A stretch of DNA of 36,892 nt, taken from assembly GCA_011523045.1 (NCBI GenBank), contig WTHR01000046.1, positions 13,687 to 50,578 of the forward strand, given 5' to 3'. The stretch is from Gammaproteobacteria bacterium. Lineage in GTDB: Bacteria; Pseudomonadota; Gammaproteobacteria; Arenicellales; UBA868. The number at the start of each line of letters is the position of its first letter. The first letter of the stretch is position 1. The notes beneath the pieces are model-generated. The model saw nothing but the letters and a program-made list of their open reading frames with translations, ran no database searches and was not told the origin of the DNA. Made by a program: the position numbers and the translations under genes. This document shows positions 25,353 to 33,425 of this stretch, piece after piece.

Positions 25353-26672
25353 GTGAGTACCGATTACACAAACCCGCTTTTGCATCTGAATGATCAGGAT
25401 GGCGCCTACCCGCCGTCCTGGTATGCAGCAACGGCCGTCGGCATCCCACAGGCCCAGACCCTGAAAGGTGACCATCAATGTGACGTTGCCGTAGTCGGGG
25501 GAGGATTCACCGGCCTATCTGCTGCCCTGCATCTCGCTGAGCGGGGTTACTCAGTCATCTTGCTGGATGCTCACCGGATGGGCTGGGGGGCCAGCGGCCG
25601 CAACGGAGGCCAAGTCGGTACGGGGCAGCGCGTGGCCCAGGATGAGCTCGAGCAGACAGTGGACAGCGCTCTTGCCCGCGACGCCTGGCAGGTTGCACAA
25701 GAGGCCAAGGCCCTGGTCAAGGACTTGATTGCCCGCCACGATATTCCCTGTGATTACCGCAGCGGTTCAATTCATGCCAACCATCGGCAGCGTTTTGATC
25801 ATCACTCCCAAAACTATGTTGCCCTGCTTAACGAAAAATATGGCTACGATGAAATCCGGTATGTCCCGCCGGAGGAGATGCGCTCACTCGTGGGCAGTAA
25901 CGATTATTCCGCCGGTACACTCGACGTGGGTGCCGGCCACCTGCATCCGCTCAATTACGCTCTCGGCATTGCCAGAGCGGCAATCGAGGCAGGCGCCAGG
26001 CTGTATGAGCGCTCTGAGGTGACACGAGTTGAGGAGGGAGCACCTGCCCGGCTGTATACCTCAAACGGCTGCGTGAGCGCGGGATATGTTCTGTTTGCCT
26101 GTAACGGTTATATCGGCCCGCTGGAAAAATCCATTAGCCGTCACGTCATGCCGATCAATAACTACATTATTGCCACGGAACCTCTGGGTGAAGATGTCGC
26201 CAGAAAGTTAATCGCCAACGGGGCCTGTGTGGCGGATTCGCGCTTCGTAGTCAATTATTTCCGTTGCTCGGCAGACAACCGAATGCTGTTCGGCGGTGGA
26301 GAAAGTTACGGCTATCGCTTTCCCCGGGATATTAAATCCTTTGTCCGAAAATACATGCTGAAAATTTATCCGGACCTTAAAGAGGTCAAAGTCGAGTATG
26401 GATGGGGTGGCACCCTTGCCATCACCATGTCGCGCCTGCCTTTTTTTCAGCGCCACAGCGGCAATATTTATTCCGCATCGGGCTACTCTGGGTCGGGTGT
26501 CGCACTGGCAACCGGCGCGGGCGCGATGCTGGCAGAGGCGGTTGACGGTGTGGCAAGCCGATTCGATGTCATGAATCGTTTGCCAACCCCGGGTTTTCCA
26601 GGAGGCGTCATGCTGCGATCGCCCCTGCTGGCTCTGGCCATGACCTGGTATGCGCTGCGCGACCGGCTCTGA
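25353..26672 (+). CDS. FAD-dependent oxidoreductase, gamma-glutamylputrescine oxidase (PuuB)-like
   Basis: DAO-fold flavoenzyme of 439 residues. The FAD-binding Rossmann motif VVGGGFTGLSAALHLAERGYSVILLDA is near residue 47, followed by GWGASGRNGGQVG. The match to E. coli PuuB as I remember it runs the full length: DCDYR/PCDYR, GGHIHPLN/AGHLHPLN, YYRLTADNRLLYGGG/YFRCSADNRMLFGGG, and the C-terminal FPGG...Y(Y/A)LRDRL. PuuB oxidises gamma-glutamylputrescine in putrescine catabolism. No other puu genes are present, so the exact amine substrate is uncertain. The start is GTG, 22 bases after pyrD, so co-transcription is possible but probably incidental. Confidence 0.85.
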   Translation: MSTDYTNPLLHLNDQDGAYPPSWYAATAVGIPQAQTLKGDHQCDVAVVGGGFTGLSAALHLAERGYSVILLDAHRMGWGASGRNGGQVGTGQRVAQDELEQTVDSALARDAWQVAQEAKALVKDLIARHDIPCDYRSGSIHANHRQRFDHHSQNYVALLNEKYGYDEIRYVPPEEMRSLVGSNDYSAGTLDVGAGHLHPLNYALGIARAAIEAGARLYERSEVTRVEEGAPARLYTSNGCVSAGYVLFACNGYIGPLEKSISRHVMPINNYIIATEPLGEDVARKLIANGACVADSRFVVNYFRCSADNRMLFGGGESYGYRFPRDIKSFVRKYMLKIYPDLKEVKVEYGWGGTLAITMSRLPFFQRHSGNIYSASGYSGSGVALATGAGAMLAEAVDGVASRFDVMNRLPTPGFPGGVMLRSPLLALAMTWYALRDRL

Positions 26673-26718
26673 GTACACCGAAACCTGCGGACGCTGGGCG
26701 CCCGCGAAACCCCCCTGA

Positions 26719-27327
26719 TTAGGGCACGCGCCTGAAAATCAAAGACCGATTATTTGCCGGCATGGGCAGATCCGTCTCCAGTGCAAAACCCTGCTCTTGG
26801 GCAATCTGGCTGAGGTCTTCGAAATTTCGGATCCCGCTTGCGGGGTCCCGCTCTTTCAGCCATTGATCAAACTGCTCATTGCTGGGCTCGAGCGGACGGT
26901 CAGCATAGCGGTAGGGTCCATAGAGATAGATGGTCTGGCCCGGGGACAACATCTTCCCCGCTGCTGTAAATAATCGGTGCGTGCCCTGCCAGGCGACAAT
27001 GTGCAGGGTATTGATACAGACGATCGCATCCGCTGGCGGCAGTTGCAGCGCATCAGACAATAGATCCAGACCCACGGGCGCAAGACAGTTCGGCCCTGCC
27101 TCCTGGCGCCAGAGTGATATCCCTTCGAGATTCTGTGGCAGATCACTCGGCAGCCATTCAAGATGAGGGAAAGCATTCGAAAAATAGGCGGCATGCTGTC
27201 CGGTCCCGCTGCCGATCTCCAGCACCCTGCCCTTTGCAGGTAGACACTCCCGCAAAGCCGCCAGGATGGGATCCCGGTTTCGGTCGCAGGCTATGGCGTA
27301 AGGCCTTTCCGGGCTAGAGACAGTCAT
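26719..27327 (-). CDS. DUF938 SAM-dependent methyltransferase-like protein
   Basis: A 202-residue class I methyltransferase-fold protein of the DUF938 family, function not established. The SAM motif VLEIGSGTGQHAAYFSNAFP is near residues 34-53, followed by WLPSDLPQNL, and a family-specific NTLHIVAW and LYGPYRY. It is the last minus-strand gene after ctaB, 51 bases downstream of it. It is not a usual oxidase assembly gene, so the proximity may be coincidental. Confidence 0.87.
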   Translation of the reverse strand: MTVSSPERPYAIACDRNRDPILAALRECLPAKGRVLEIGSGTGQHAAYFSNAFPHLEWLPSDLPQNLEGISLWRQEAGPNCLAPVGLDLLSDALQLPPADAIVCINTLHIVAWQGTHRLFTAAGKMLSPGQTIYLYGPYRYADRPLEPSNEQFDQWLKERDPASGIRNFEDLSQIAQEQGFALETDLPMPANNRSLIFRRVP

Positions 27328-27378
27328 GGCGCGAGAACCGGATTTATGCCTGCGCCTGTGCTCGCCTGACAGAACTCG

Positions 27379-28317
27379 TCAGGCAAAAAGGGAAACGAGG
27401 AAATCCCGCAACGGGCCTTGGTAGTGATCAATCAGCATCAATGCAAACAGCATCGCAAGATACTGTATCGAATAGCCGAAGGTCTGCCTGGAAAGGGCAT
27501 CACTGTAATGGCGATACAAACGCACCACAAAAACGAGGAAAATCACGCCCAGAACCAGCGCGCCGACAAAGTACATCGCGCCTGACATACCGGTTGCGAA
27601 CGGCAGCACGCTCACCGCCAAAAGCAGTACCGTGTAGAGCACCATCTGTAACAGCGTATATCGCCGGCCGTGGGTGACGGGCAGCATTGGAATTCCCGCC
27701 GCTGCGTACTCTTCCTGACGATAAAGGGCCAAGGCCCAAAAATGTGGAGGGGTCCAGCAGAAGATAATCAGGAACAACAAAAGCGCATCAGAGGCCACTT
27801 CTCCCGTGACGGCAGTCCAGCCAAGCACTGGCGGCATCGCACCCGCCGCACCACCGATGACAATATTCTGGGGCGTGGCGTGCTTCAGCCACACCGTGTA
27901 CACCACGGCATAACCAATCATGGAAGCAAATGACAGTACCGCAGTGAGTGTATTGACCATTGCGACCAGGATCAGCATGGATGCCACAGCCAGCCCAGCT
28001 GCAAAAACAATCGCGGGGGTCGTTTCGACCATCCCCGTCGGCAGCGGGCGACCTGACGTTCGTGCCATGATCTGGTCTGCCCGACGATCCAACAGGTGGT
28101 TGAACGCTGCCCCGGAAGCCGCTGACAGCCCGATCCCCAGCGCACCGCATATCAGTATTGAGACGGGAACCATCCCGTCGACCGACAGAAACATGCCCAC
28201 AATCGCGGTGAACACGATCAGCGCCACGACCCGCGGCTTGGTCAGTTCGTAGTAGGCGTGGAAAGTCGACCCGGAGCTCGACGAGCCGTGCGACGTAGTT
28301 GAGACCTGCGCTTTCAT
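27379..28317 (-). CDS. ctaB: Protoheme IX farnesyltransferase (heme O synthase) CtaB/CyoE
   Basis: Polytopic prenyltransferase that adds farnesyl to heme b, giving heme O, the first step towards heme A for the aa3 oxidase encoded upstream. It has 312 residues and about nine hydrophobic segments. The Asp-rich prenyl-diphosphate motif is FNHLLDRRADQIMARTSGRPLP, and the second signature is PHFWALALYRQEEYAAAGIPMLPV. In most such clusters it follows ctaA (heme A synthase), but here it follows the Sco-like gene directly, 35 bases away. Confidence 0.95.
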   Translation of the reverse strand: MKAQVSTTSHGSSSSGSTFHAYYELTKPRVVALIVFTAIVGMFLSVDGMVPVSILICGALGIGLSAASGAAFNHLLDRRADQIMARTSGRPLPTGMVETTPAIVFAAGLAVASMLILVAMVNTLTAVLSFASMIGYAVVYTVWLKHATPQNIVIGGAAGAMPPVLGWTAVTGEVASDALLLFLIIFCWTPPHFWALALYRQEEYAAAGIPMLPVTHGRRYTLLQMVLYTVLLLAVSVLPFATGMSGAMYFVGALVLGVIFLVFVVRLYRHYSDALSRQTFGYSIQYLAMLFALMLIDHYQGPLRDFLVSLFA

Positions 28318-28352
28318 AACGGCCTTGAATTATACGGGATCATCTCCCCTGG

Positions 28353-28970
28353 CTAGCCGATACGCGACGCCCGCAGAAGCCGACTGATATCTTTGCGAAG
28401 ATCCGTCGGATCAGCGGTAGCAGGATAACTCATCATCAGATTTCCCATCGGATCAATCAAAAAGACGCTCCCGGAAGGGACCGCCGACCCTCCCCCGCCT
28501 GGGATAAATTGCCTCACCAGCTGCTCCTTTTCAGTCGCATTGACACCCAACACGATTGTCTTTGGCATGCTGAGACGTATCTCTTCCAGAGAGGAGAGTG
28601 CATCCGGACTAAGGGTAATCACCATGAGACGAACGCGCTTTTCGTTTTTGCCCTGACTCAGGCGGACGCGCTCAACCGCGTCGGCCAACTGCTTGCAGGA
28701 TTCATCGCAACCGCCCTCGACAAAAAAGACATAGGTCCAACGTCCGAACAAAGTGGCCAGATCGACAGCACTGCCGTCTGCGGAAATCATTGGGACATTG
28801 ACCAAAGGCCGGGGCGGGTCAACCAGTTCGCCCCGATTGCGGAATGTGTCAGGCGTCCAAAGCCAAGCTGCGATGACAGGAGACAAAAAAAGCGTCATCA
28901 ACGCAATCAGCGTCAATCGCTTTCGGTTTCGCACTGAACTGGAAAGAGGATCAGGTATGTCGTCACTCAT
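28353..28970 (-). CDS. Sco-like thioredoxin-fold protein of the cytochrome oxidase cluster
   Basis: A 205-residue protein with one N-terminal membrane anchor (about 19-38) and a thioredoxin-like periplasmic domain. It has the CxxxC pair C88-x3-C92 (GGCDESC), as in Sco copper chaperones. I cannot find the distal His that completes the Sco copper site; the region before FLIDPMGNLMM, where it is expected, reads GGGGSAVPSGSV. It may therefore act as a thiol reductase for the CuA site rather than as a copper carrier. It overlaps the SURF1 gene by 8 bases and precedes ctaB, so it belongs to oxidase assembly. Confidence 0.8.
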   Translation of the reverse strand: MSDDIPDPLSSSVRNRKRLTLIALMTLFLSPVIAAWLWTPDTFRNRGELVDPPRPLVNVPMISADGSAVDLATLFGRWTYVFFVEGGCDESCKQLADAVERVRLSQGKNEKRVRLMVITLSPDALSSLEEIRLSMPKTIVLGVNATEKEQLVRQFIPGGGGSAVPSGSVFLIDPMGNLMMSYPATADPTDLRKDISRLLRASRIG

Positions 28971-29703
28971 GGGTTTTGTTTCTCACAGGCCTGCGCCTGG
29001 CTCTTAGTTCGCGCCGCCACATGGCACCCACTACGGCTATAAATACGACCGCCATCCCGAACCATTGCACGGCATAGGCTTCATGACGCCTGACCGCCGT
29101 TTGGTCCGGGACCGGCCAGACACGGACAAATCCGTCAGGGTCGTCGGCATCAAGCCTCAGCACATAAGGCTGTACGGCATAGGGCGCGGAACTGGCAAAT
29201 GCCGAAAGATCAAGATTCTGTCGAAGGAGCGCATCATACTCGGGTGCGCGCGCTTCCAGGGTGAAACCGGGCTTGGGCTCGTAAAGGTAGCCGCTGATTG
29301 CTTTAGGGCCTGCTGGGATCTTTGGGACGGGCAGCTTTTCTCTTGATCCCAAAAGCGGTATCCAACCTCGATCGACCAGTATCCGCATCTCACTGGGACT
29401 AATCACAAAAGGAGTAATCACATGAAACCCGGGCTGACCCTGATGGGTTCGGTTATCCCACAAAAACTGCCCCTCTCCATCAAAACGTCCACGAACCTCC
29501 GCGGGAAAGTTCGAACGGTCCGGTCCCAGCAAACGGGCCGTAATCTGTATCGGTGCTTCGCTGATCCGCGCGCGATAGCTGTCGAACCAGGTCTGTTTTT
29601 CGTCGGCTCGCTGCAACTGCCAGATCCCCAATCCGATCAACAGAGCGCAAATCACCGCGACGCCCAAAAGCGCCAGGGGATGGGATATCCGTCGCGTTGA
29701 CAC
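28963..29703 (-). CDS. SURF1 family cytochrome oxidase biogenesis protein
   Basis: Inner-membrane assembly factor that helps place heme A in subunit I. The 246-residue protein has the expected two membrane segments, LLGVAVICALLIGLGIWQLQRADEK at the N-terminus and GMAVVFIAVVGAMWRRE near the C-terminus, around a periplasmic domain. The family motifs LGIWQLQR, VRGRFD, ILVDRGWIP and AVQWFGMA are all present. It lies downstream of coxC on the same strand with an opposite-strand DUF2909 gene between them, and overlaps the Sco-like gene by 8 bases. Confidence 0.93.
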   Translation of the reverse strand: MSTRRISHPLALLGVAVICALLIGLGIWQLQRADEKQTWFDSYRARISEAPIQITARLLGPDRSNFPAEVRGRFDGEGQFLWDNRTHQGQPGFHVITPFVISPSEMRILVDRGWIPLLGSREKLPVPKIPAGPKAISGYLYEPKPGFTLEARAPEYDALLRQNLDLSAFASSAPYAVQPYVLRLDADDPDGFVRVWPVPDQTAVRRHEAYAVQWFGMAVVFIAVVGAMWRRELRARRRPVRNKTHE

Positions 29704-29771
29704 GTCAGTTCACTGATGCCTTCACGCTTTTTGATACCATTCCTCGAGTTCGTTCGAAAAAAAATCTTTCC

Positions 29772-30005
29772 ATGCTTGCGAAATCCGTAATCCTGATTCT
29801 TCTTCTGGCAATGGTAATCAGCCTGGGCGTTGCCATGTTCTCAATGATGCGGGACAAAGGTCGGGGCACCGGCACAGTAAAAGCGCTGACTTACCGCGTC
29901 GCGATCTGGGCGTTCCTGCTGCTTTTGATTGTCGGCGGTCTTTACACAGGACTTCTGAAGCCCGGTGGATCGCTTCAACAAGCTGCGATCAACACCCAGC
30001 AATGA
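29772..30005 (+). CDS. DUF2909 twin-transmembrane small protein
   Basis: A 77-residue membrane protein with two hydrophobic segments (residues 4-24 and about 45-63) joined by a basic loop (RDKGRGTGTVKALTYRV). This is the DUF2909 family, seen beside coxC and SURF1 in many gammaproteobacteria; its role is unknown. The frame is open 25 codons further upstream, but that part overlaps the SURF1 promoter side and is not membrane-like, so I choose the ATG at 29772. It runs against the oxidase genes, divergent from SURF1 and convergent with coxC. Confidence 0.82.
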   Translation: MLAKSVILILLLAMVISLGVAMFSMMRDKGRGTGTVKALTYRVAIWAFLLLLIVGGLYTGLLKPGGSLQQAAINTQQ

Positions 30006-30089
30006 GGTTCAGGCCTGAGCCTGAACCGGGCTCAGGCGCCATCTGCGAACTCAGCGGCGCCTGAGATCAGTTTTCGCGCTTGCGCGAAA
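30006..30089. other. Three consecutive perfect hairpins between convergent DUF2909 and coxC genes
   Basis: GGTTCAGGC (30006-30014) pairs with GCCTGAACC (30019-30027); CTCAGGCGCC (30031-30040) with GGCGCCTGAG (30056-30065); TTTCGCG (30072-30078) with CGCGAAA (30083-30089). None is followed by a long T tract on either strand. They may act as RNA 3'-end structures or Rho-linked terminators for both genes. Confidence 0.6.
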
Positions 30090-30112
30090 TCGTCGTTAAT
30101 GAAGCGTTCGGG

Positions 30113-30991
30113 CTACAGGATGTAGACGAAAATAAACAGCCCGACCCAGACGGTATCCACGAAGTGCCAATACCAAGCGGCACCTTCAAAGCCAAAGTGC
30201 TCATCAGGCTTGAAATGCCCGCGCAGACATCTCACGAGAATCACGGCCAGCGTAATCGCGCCAATGGTGACGTGGAAACCATGGAATCCCGTCAACATGA
30301 AGAAGGTCGCTCCATATACCCCTGACCCGAGCGTTAGGCCAAGATGACTGTAGGCCTCGATGTATTCCCCGACCTGGTAATACATAAACAGGGCGCCAAG
30401 GGCGACCGTCACAAACAGCCAGAAATTCATCGCGCCCCGCTGGTTCTTCTTGAGCGCCCAGTGTGAGAATGTCAATGTCACACTGGATACCAGCAGGATG
30501 ACGGTGTTCAGCAGCGGGATACCAAACGCCCCGATGCTGGAAAACTGATTCGATCCAATATCGTAATTATCCGGCCCGATGTAGGTCGCGCCCGCGGGTC
30601 CCGCTGAAGGCCACGTCGCCTCAAATCCCGGCCACAGCAACTCCTCACCAGCGAGCCACGGCACAGAAAGAATCCGGGTATAAAAGAGTGCGCCGAAAAA
30701 TGCGCCGAAAAACATCACCTCGGAAAAGATGAACCAGCCCATTCCCATCCGGAACGACGTATCCACCTGCGCATCGTAACGCCCGGCCTCACTCTCTCCC
30801 GCGACCTGCCCAAACCAGGAATACAGCATCAGGATGATAATCACTGAGCCAGCGATCATCAGCCAAAGCCCGGGGGCGAGATGGTGCAGATCCAGAATGA
30901 AACCGAGTGCGAGCAGAAACAATCCCATCGAAGTAATCGTGGGCCACTTGGTCGGGTCAGGCAAATAATAACCGCCGTGTGCTGAGCTCAT
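30113..30991 (-). CDS. coxC: Cytochrome c oxidase subunit III CoxC
   Basis: Seven-helix core subunit of the aa3-type cytochrome c oxidase in the inner membrane. The length is 292 residues. It begins YYLPDPTKWPTITSMGLFLLALGF and has the conserved SEVMFFGAFFGALFYTR, the LTGFHGFHVTIGAI helix and the C-terminal WYWHFVDTVWVGLFIFVYIL. ctaG lies 95 bases upstream in an AT-rich gap that carries a possible extra promoter. No DUF2970 gene is present in that gap, unlike in some related clusters. Confidence 0.97.
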   Translation of the reverse strand: MSSAHGGYYLPDPTKWPTITSMGLFLLALGFILDLHHLAPGLWLMIAGSVIIILMLYSWFGQVAGESEAGRYDAQVDTSFRMGMGWFIFSEVMFFGAFFGALFYTRILSVPWLAGEELLWPGFEATWPSAGPAGATYIGPDNYDIGSNQFSSIGAFGIPLLNTVILLVSSVTLTFSHWALKKNQRGAMNFWLFVTVALGALFMYYQVGEYIEAYSHLGLTLGSGVYGATFFMLTGFHGFHVTIGAITLAVILVRCLRGHFKPDEHFGFEGAAWYWHFVDTVWVGLFIFVYIL

Positions 30992-31034
30992 GTGGTGCGT
31001 CCTCTTTTCTAAACTAAGAATATTTATGTATCTA

Positions 31035-31062
31035 TTTATAAAAACTTAAAACTTGTACTCAA
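31035..31062 (-). promoter_or_regulatory. Possible internal promoter before coxC
   Basis: On the minus strand, TTGAGT (31062-31057), a 16-base spacer and TATAAA (31040-31035), inside an AT-rich gap that stands out from the GC-rich genes around it. It could give coxC transcription independent of coxBA. The spacing is one base shorter than ideal. Confidence 0.4.
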
Positions 31063-31086
31063 CCCGTTGCCCGTCAGCAGCTATCT

Positions 31087-31641
31087 TCAGGAGTTGCCGG
31101 GTTCAATGTCTTTTGCCGGATAGACCGCGTACGACAACGTAATCGTCTTTACTTCCTCGGGAAGAGCGGGATCCACCACAAACGTGACTGGCATTAACTT
31201 GCTTTCCCGAGGCGCCAGTTCCTGCCGGGTAAAGCAGAAGCATTCTGTCTTTCTGAAGTGCCGCGCCGCCCGCGCCGGCGAAACGCTGGGCACCGCCTGC
31301 CCTGCCGACAGCGTGTCGGTCAGACTATGCGCCGCATAGGTCACCGTCATCGCCTCACCAGGATGCACCTTGAGTCGGACGGTTTCAGGCCGATCGACCT
31401 CCCAGGGGATACCGCTTACATTGACCGCGAACTCAACCGTCACGGTCCGCGACCGGTCGATTTCCAGGGGTTTGGCGCTCACTTCCGACAGGGTTGCGCT
31501 CTTGCCGTTCAAGCCCGTGATCTCACAGAAGATGTCATAAAGCGGGACCAGTGCGTAACCAAATCCGAACATCCCCACGACCCACAGCGAGAGCCATCCC
31601 GCCACACGACGATTGCTCTTTTGTCGAGAAGACTCAGTCAT
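31087..31641 (-). CDS. ctaG: Cytochrome c oxidase assembly protein COX11/CtaG
   Basis: Membrane-anchored copper chaperone that delivers Cu to the CuB site of subunit I. The 184-residue protein has one N-terminal membrane segment (about 14-34, ending ...LVPLYDIFCEITGLNG, with the conserved Cys). The periplasmic Cu-binding motif CFCF is in RKTECFCFTRQELAPRES, followed by FVVDPALPEEVKTITLSYA. It lies in the usual place between coxA and coxC, 21 bases after the small membrane protein gene. Confidence 0.96.
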   Translation of the reverse strand: MTESSRQKSNRRVAGWLSLWVVGMFGFGYALVPLYDIFCEITGLNGKSATLSEVSAKPLEIDRSRTVTVEFAVNVSGIPWEVDRPETVRLKVHPGEAMTVTYAAHSLTDTLSAGQAVPSVSPARAARHFRKTECFCFTRQELAPRESKLMPVTFVVDPALPEEVKTITLSYAVYPAKDIEPGNS

Positions 31642-31662
31642 GGTGTATCACCAATCCCCGGC

Positions 31663-31776
31663 TCACAGGACATACTTCACGATACTCCAGGTGAAGACCG
31701 CAACCGCAAACACCACCAACACGGTGACGGTCTTCCGGATACCCGCTTTTTGTGCGTCATTAGTCACTGCGCTCAT
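31663..31776 (-). CDS. Small membrane protein between coxA and ctaG (cytochrome oxidase small assembly type)
   Basis: A 37-residue ORF: a polar N-terminus (MSAVTNDAQKAGIRK), then one hydrophobic helix (TVTVLVVFAVAVFTW) and a short SIVKYVL tail. It starts 7 bases after the coxA stop; the GAGGTG at the coxA 3' end can act as ribosome site. Many beta- and gammaproteobacteria have a similar tiny protein in this exact place, annotated as cytochrome oxidase small assembly protein. The positive residues before the helix suggest the N-terminus stays in the cytoplasm. Function not shown; position and composition are the only evidence. Confidence 0.75.
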   Translation of the reverse strand: MSAVTNDAQKAGIRKTVTVLVVFAVAVFTWSIVKYVL

Positions 31777-31783
31777 CAGGGGG

Positions 31784-33355
31784 CTACTTCACCTCAGGCG
31801 CTGTGGCGAAGGTATGGTACGGCGCCGGTGACGGCACGGTCCATTCCAGTCCTTCCGGGTTTTCCCAGACTTCGGCGCTGGCCTTCTTGCCGCCGCGGAT
31901 GGCTTTGATCACCACGACCAGCAGGATGAGCTGCGAGAATCCGAGCACGAATCCGCCAATACTGGAGATGACGTTGAACTCCGCAAACTGCAGAGAGTAA
32001 TCCGGGATACGCCGGGGCATTCCAGCAAAGCCGAGGAAATGCTGCGGGAAGAAGGTCACATTAAAGGCGATGATGGTCAGCCAGAAATGCCATTTGCCGA
32101 GTGTCTCGTCATACATATGGCCGGTCCACTTGGGCAGCCAATAGTAAACGCCGGCAAACATACCCAGCACCGATCCGCAGAAGATCACGTAATGAAAGTG
32201 GGCCACGATGAAGTAGGTGTCGTGGTACTGAAAATCTGCAGGCGTAATCGCCATCATGAGACCCGTCAGCCCGCCCACCGTAAACAGCGCGACAGTGGCG
32301 ATCGCGTACAGCATCGGCGTTTCAAAGGTCATACTGCCACGCCACATTGTGGCCATCCAGTTGAATATCTTCACACCGGTGGGGATTGCGATCAGCATCG
32401 TGGAATACATGAAGAAGAGTTCACCGGATAAGGGCATCCCCACGGTGTACATGTGGTGGGCCCATACGATGAAGGACAAAAACGCAATACCGGCCGTTGC
32501 AAAGACCATCGAGGTATACCCAAAAAGAGGCTTTCGGGCGAAGGTCGGAATGATCTGGGAGATGATGCCAAAGGCCGGCAGGATCAGGATGTACACCTCC
32601 GGATGACCAAAGAACCAGAAGATGTGCTGGAACATCACTGGGTCGCCACCGCCGGCAGGATCAAAGAAAGCGGTGCCAAAGTGACGGTCCGTGAGGAGCA
32701 TCGTGACCGCACCGGCCAGCACCGGCATAGCGGCAATCAGCAAGAAAGCCGTAATCACCCATGTCCAAATGAAAAGCGGCATCTTCATGAGTGTCATGCC
32801 GGGCGCGCGCATGTTCATGATGGTCGCGATGATATTGATCGCACCCAGGATGGACGACATACCCAATATGTGGATAGTGAAGATCGTGAGATCTACACCC
32901 ATCCCGCCCTGCACCGATAGCGGTGGATAGATGGTCCACCCTGCTGCCGGGCCGCCGCCAGGCACAAACAGTGACAGAATCAGCAAAGACGTTGCAAAAG
33001 GCAGCAGCCAAAAACTCCAGTTGTTCATTCTCGGCAGCGCCATATCGGGCGCGCCGATCATCATCGGAATCATCCAGTTGGCAAAGCCGACAAACCCAGG
33101 CATGACCGCACCAAAGATCATGATCAGGGCATGTACCGTTACCATCTGGTTGTAAAAATGCGGGTCGACCACCTGCAGGCCGGGCTGGAACAGTTCCGCC
33201 CGGATAACCAGAGCCATGGCACCACCAACCAAAAACATAATGAACGAAAACCACAGGTACAGCGTACCGATGTCCTTGTGGTTGGTAGTAAACAGCCAGC
33301 GGGTAATGCCCTTGGGCACTTCGTCGTGGTGATGATCAGCGACTGTTGTAGTCAT
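31784..33355 (-). CDS. coxA: Cytochrome c oxidase subunit I CoxA/CtaD (aa3 type)
   Basis: Catalytic subunit with heme a and the heme a3-CuB centre, a proton-pumping terminal oxidase. From ATG 33355, with an ideal AGGAG 7 bases upstream, it has 523 residues. D-channel residues are seen in GAPDMALPRMNN, and the A1-type Glu and the cross-linked His-Tyr in FFGHPEVYILILP. CuB His residues lie in VWAHHMYTVGM, K-channel residues in TMLIAIPTGVKIFNW, and heme His ligands in VAHFHYVIFCG. The A1 signature means heme A is expected, yet no heme A synthase gene is in the window. Confidence 0.98.
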   Translation of the reverse strand: MTTTVADHHHDEVPKGITRWLFTTNHKDIGTLYLWFSFIMFLVGGAMALVIRAELFQPGLQVVDPHFYNQMVTVHALIMIFGAVMPGFVGFANWMIPMMIGAPDMALPRMNNWSFWLLPFATSLLILSLFVPGGGPAAGWTIYPPLSVQGGMGVDLTIFTIHILGMSSILGAINIIATIMNMRAPGMTLMKMPLFIWTWVITAFLLIAAMPVLAGAVTMLLTDRHFGTAFFDPAGGGDPVMFQHIFWFFGHPEVYILILPAFGIISQIIPTFARKPLFGYTSMVFATAGIAFLSFIVWAHHMYTVGMPLSGELFFMYSTMLIAIPTGVKIFNWMATMWRGSMTFETPMLYAIATVALFTVGGLTGLMMAITPADFQYHDTYFIVAHFHYVIFCGSVLGMFAGVYYWLPKWTGHMYDETLGKWHFWLTIIAFNVTFFPQHFLGFAGMPRRIPDYSLQFAEFNVISSIGGFVLGFSQLILLVVVIKAIRGGKKASAEVWENPEGLEWTVPSPAPYHTFATAPEVK

Positions 33356-33425
33356 TCGCAAACTCCTGTCTTTCTAACTTTCTAAAATTCTTTCAATGAG
33401 CAATTGGGGATAAGTGAGGCCGGGC

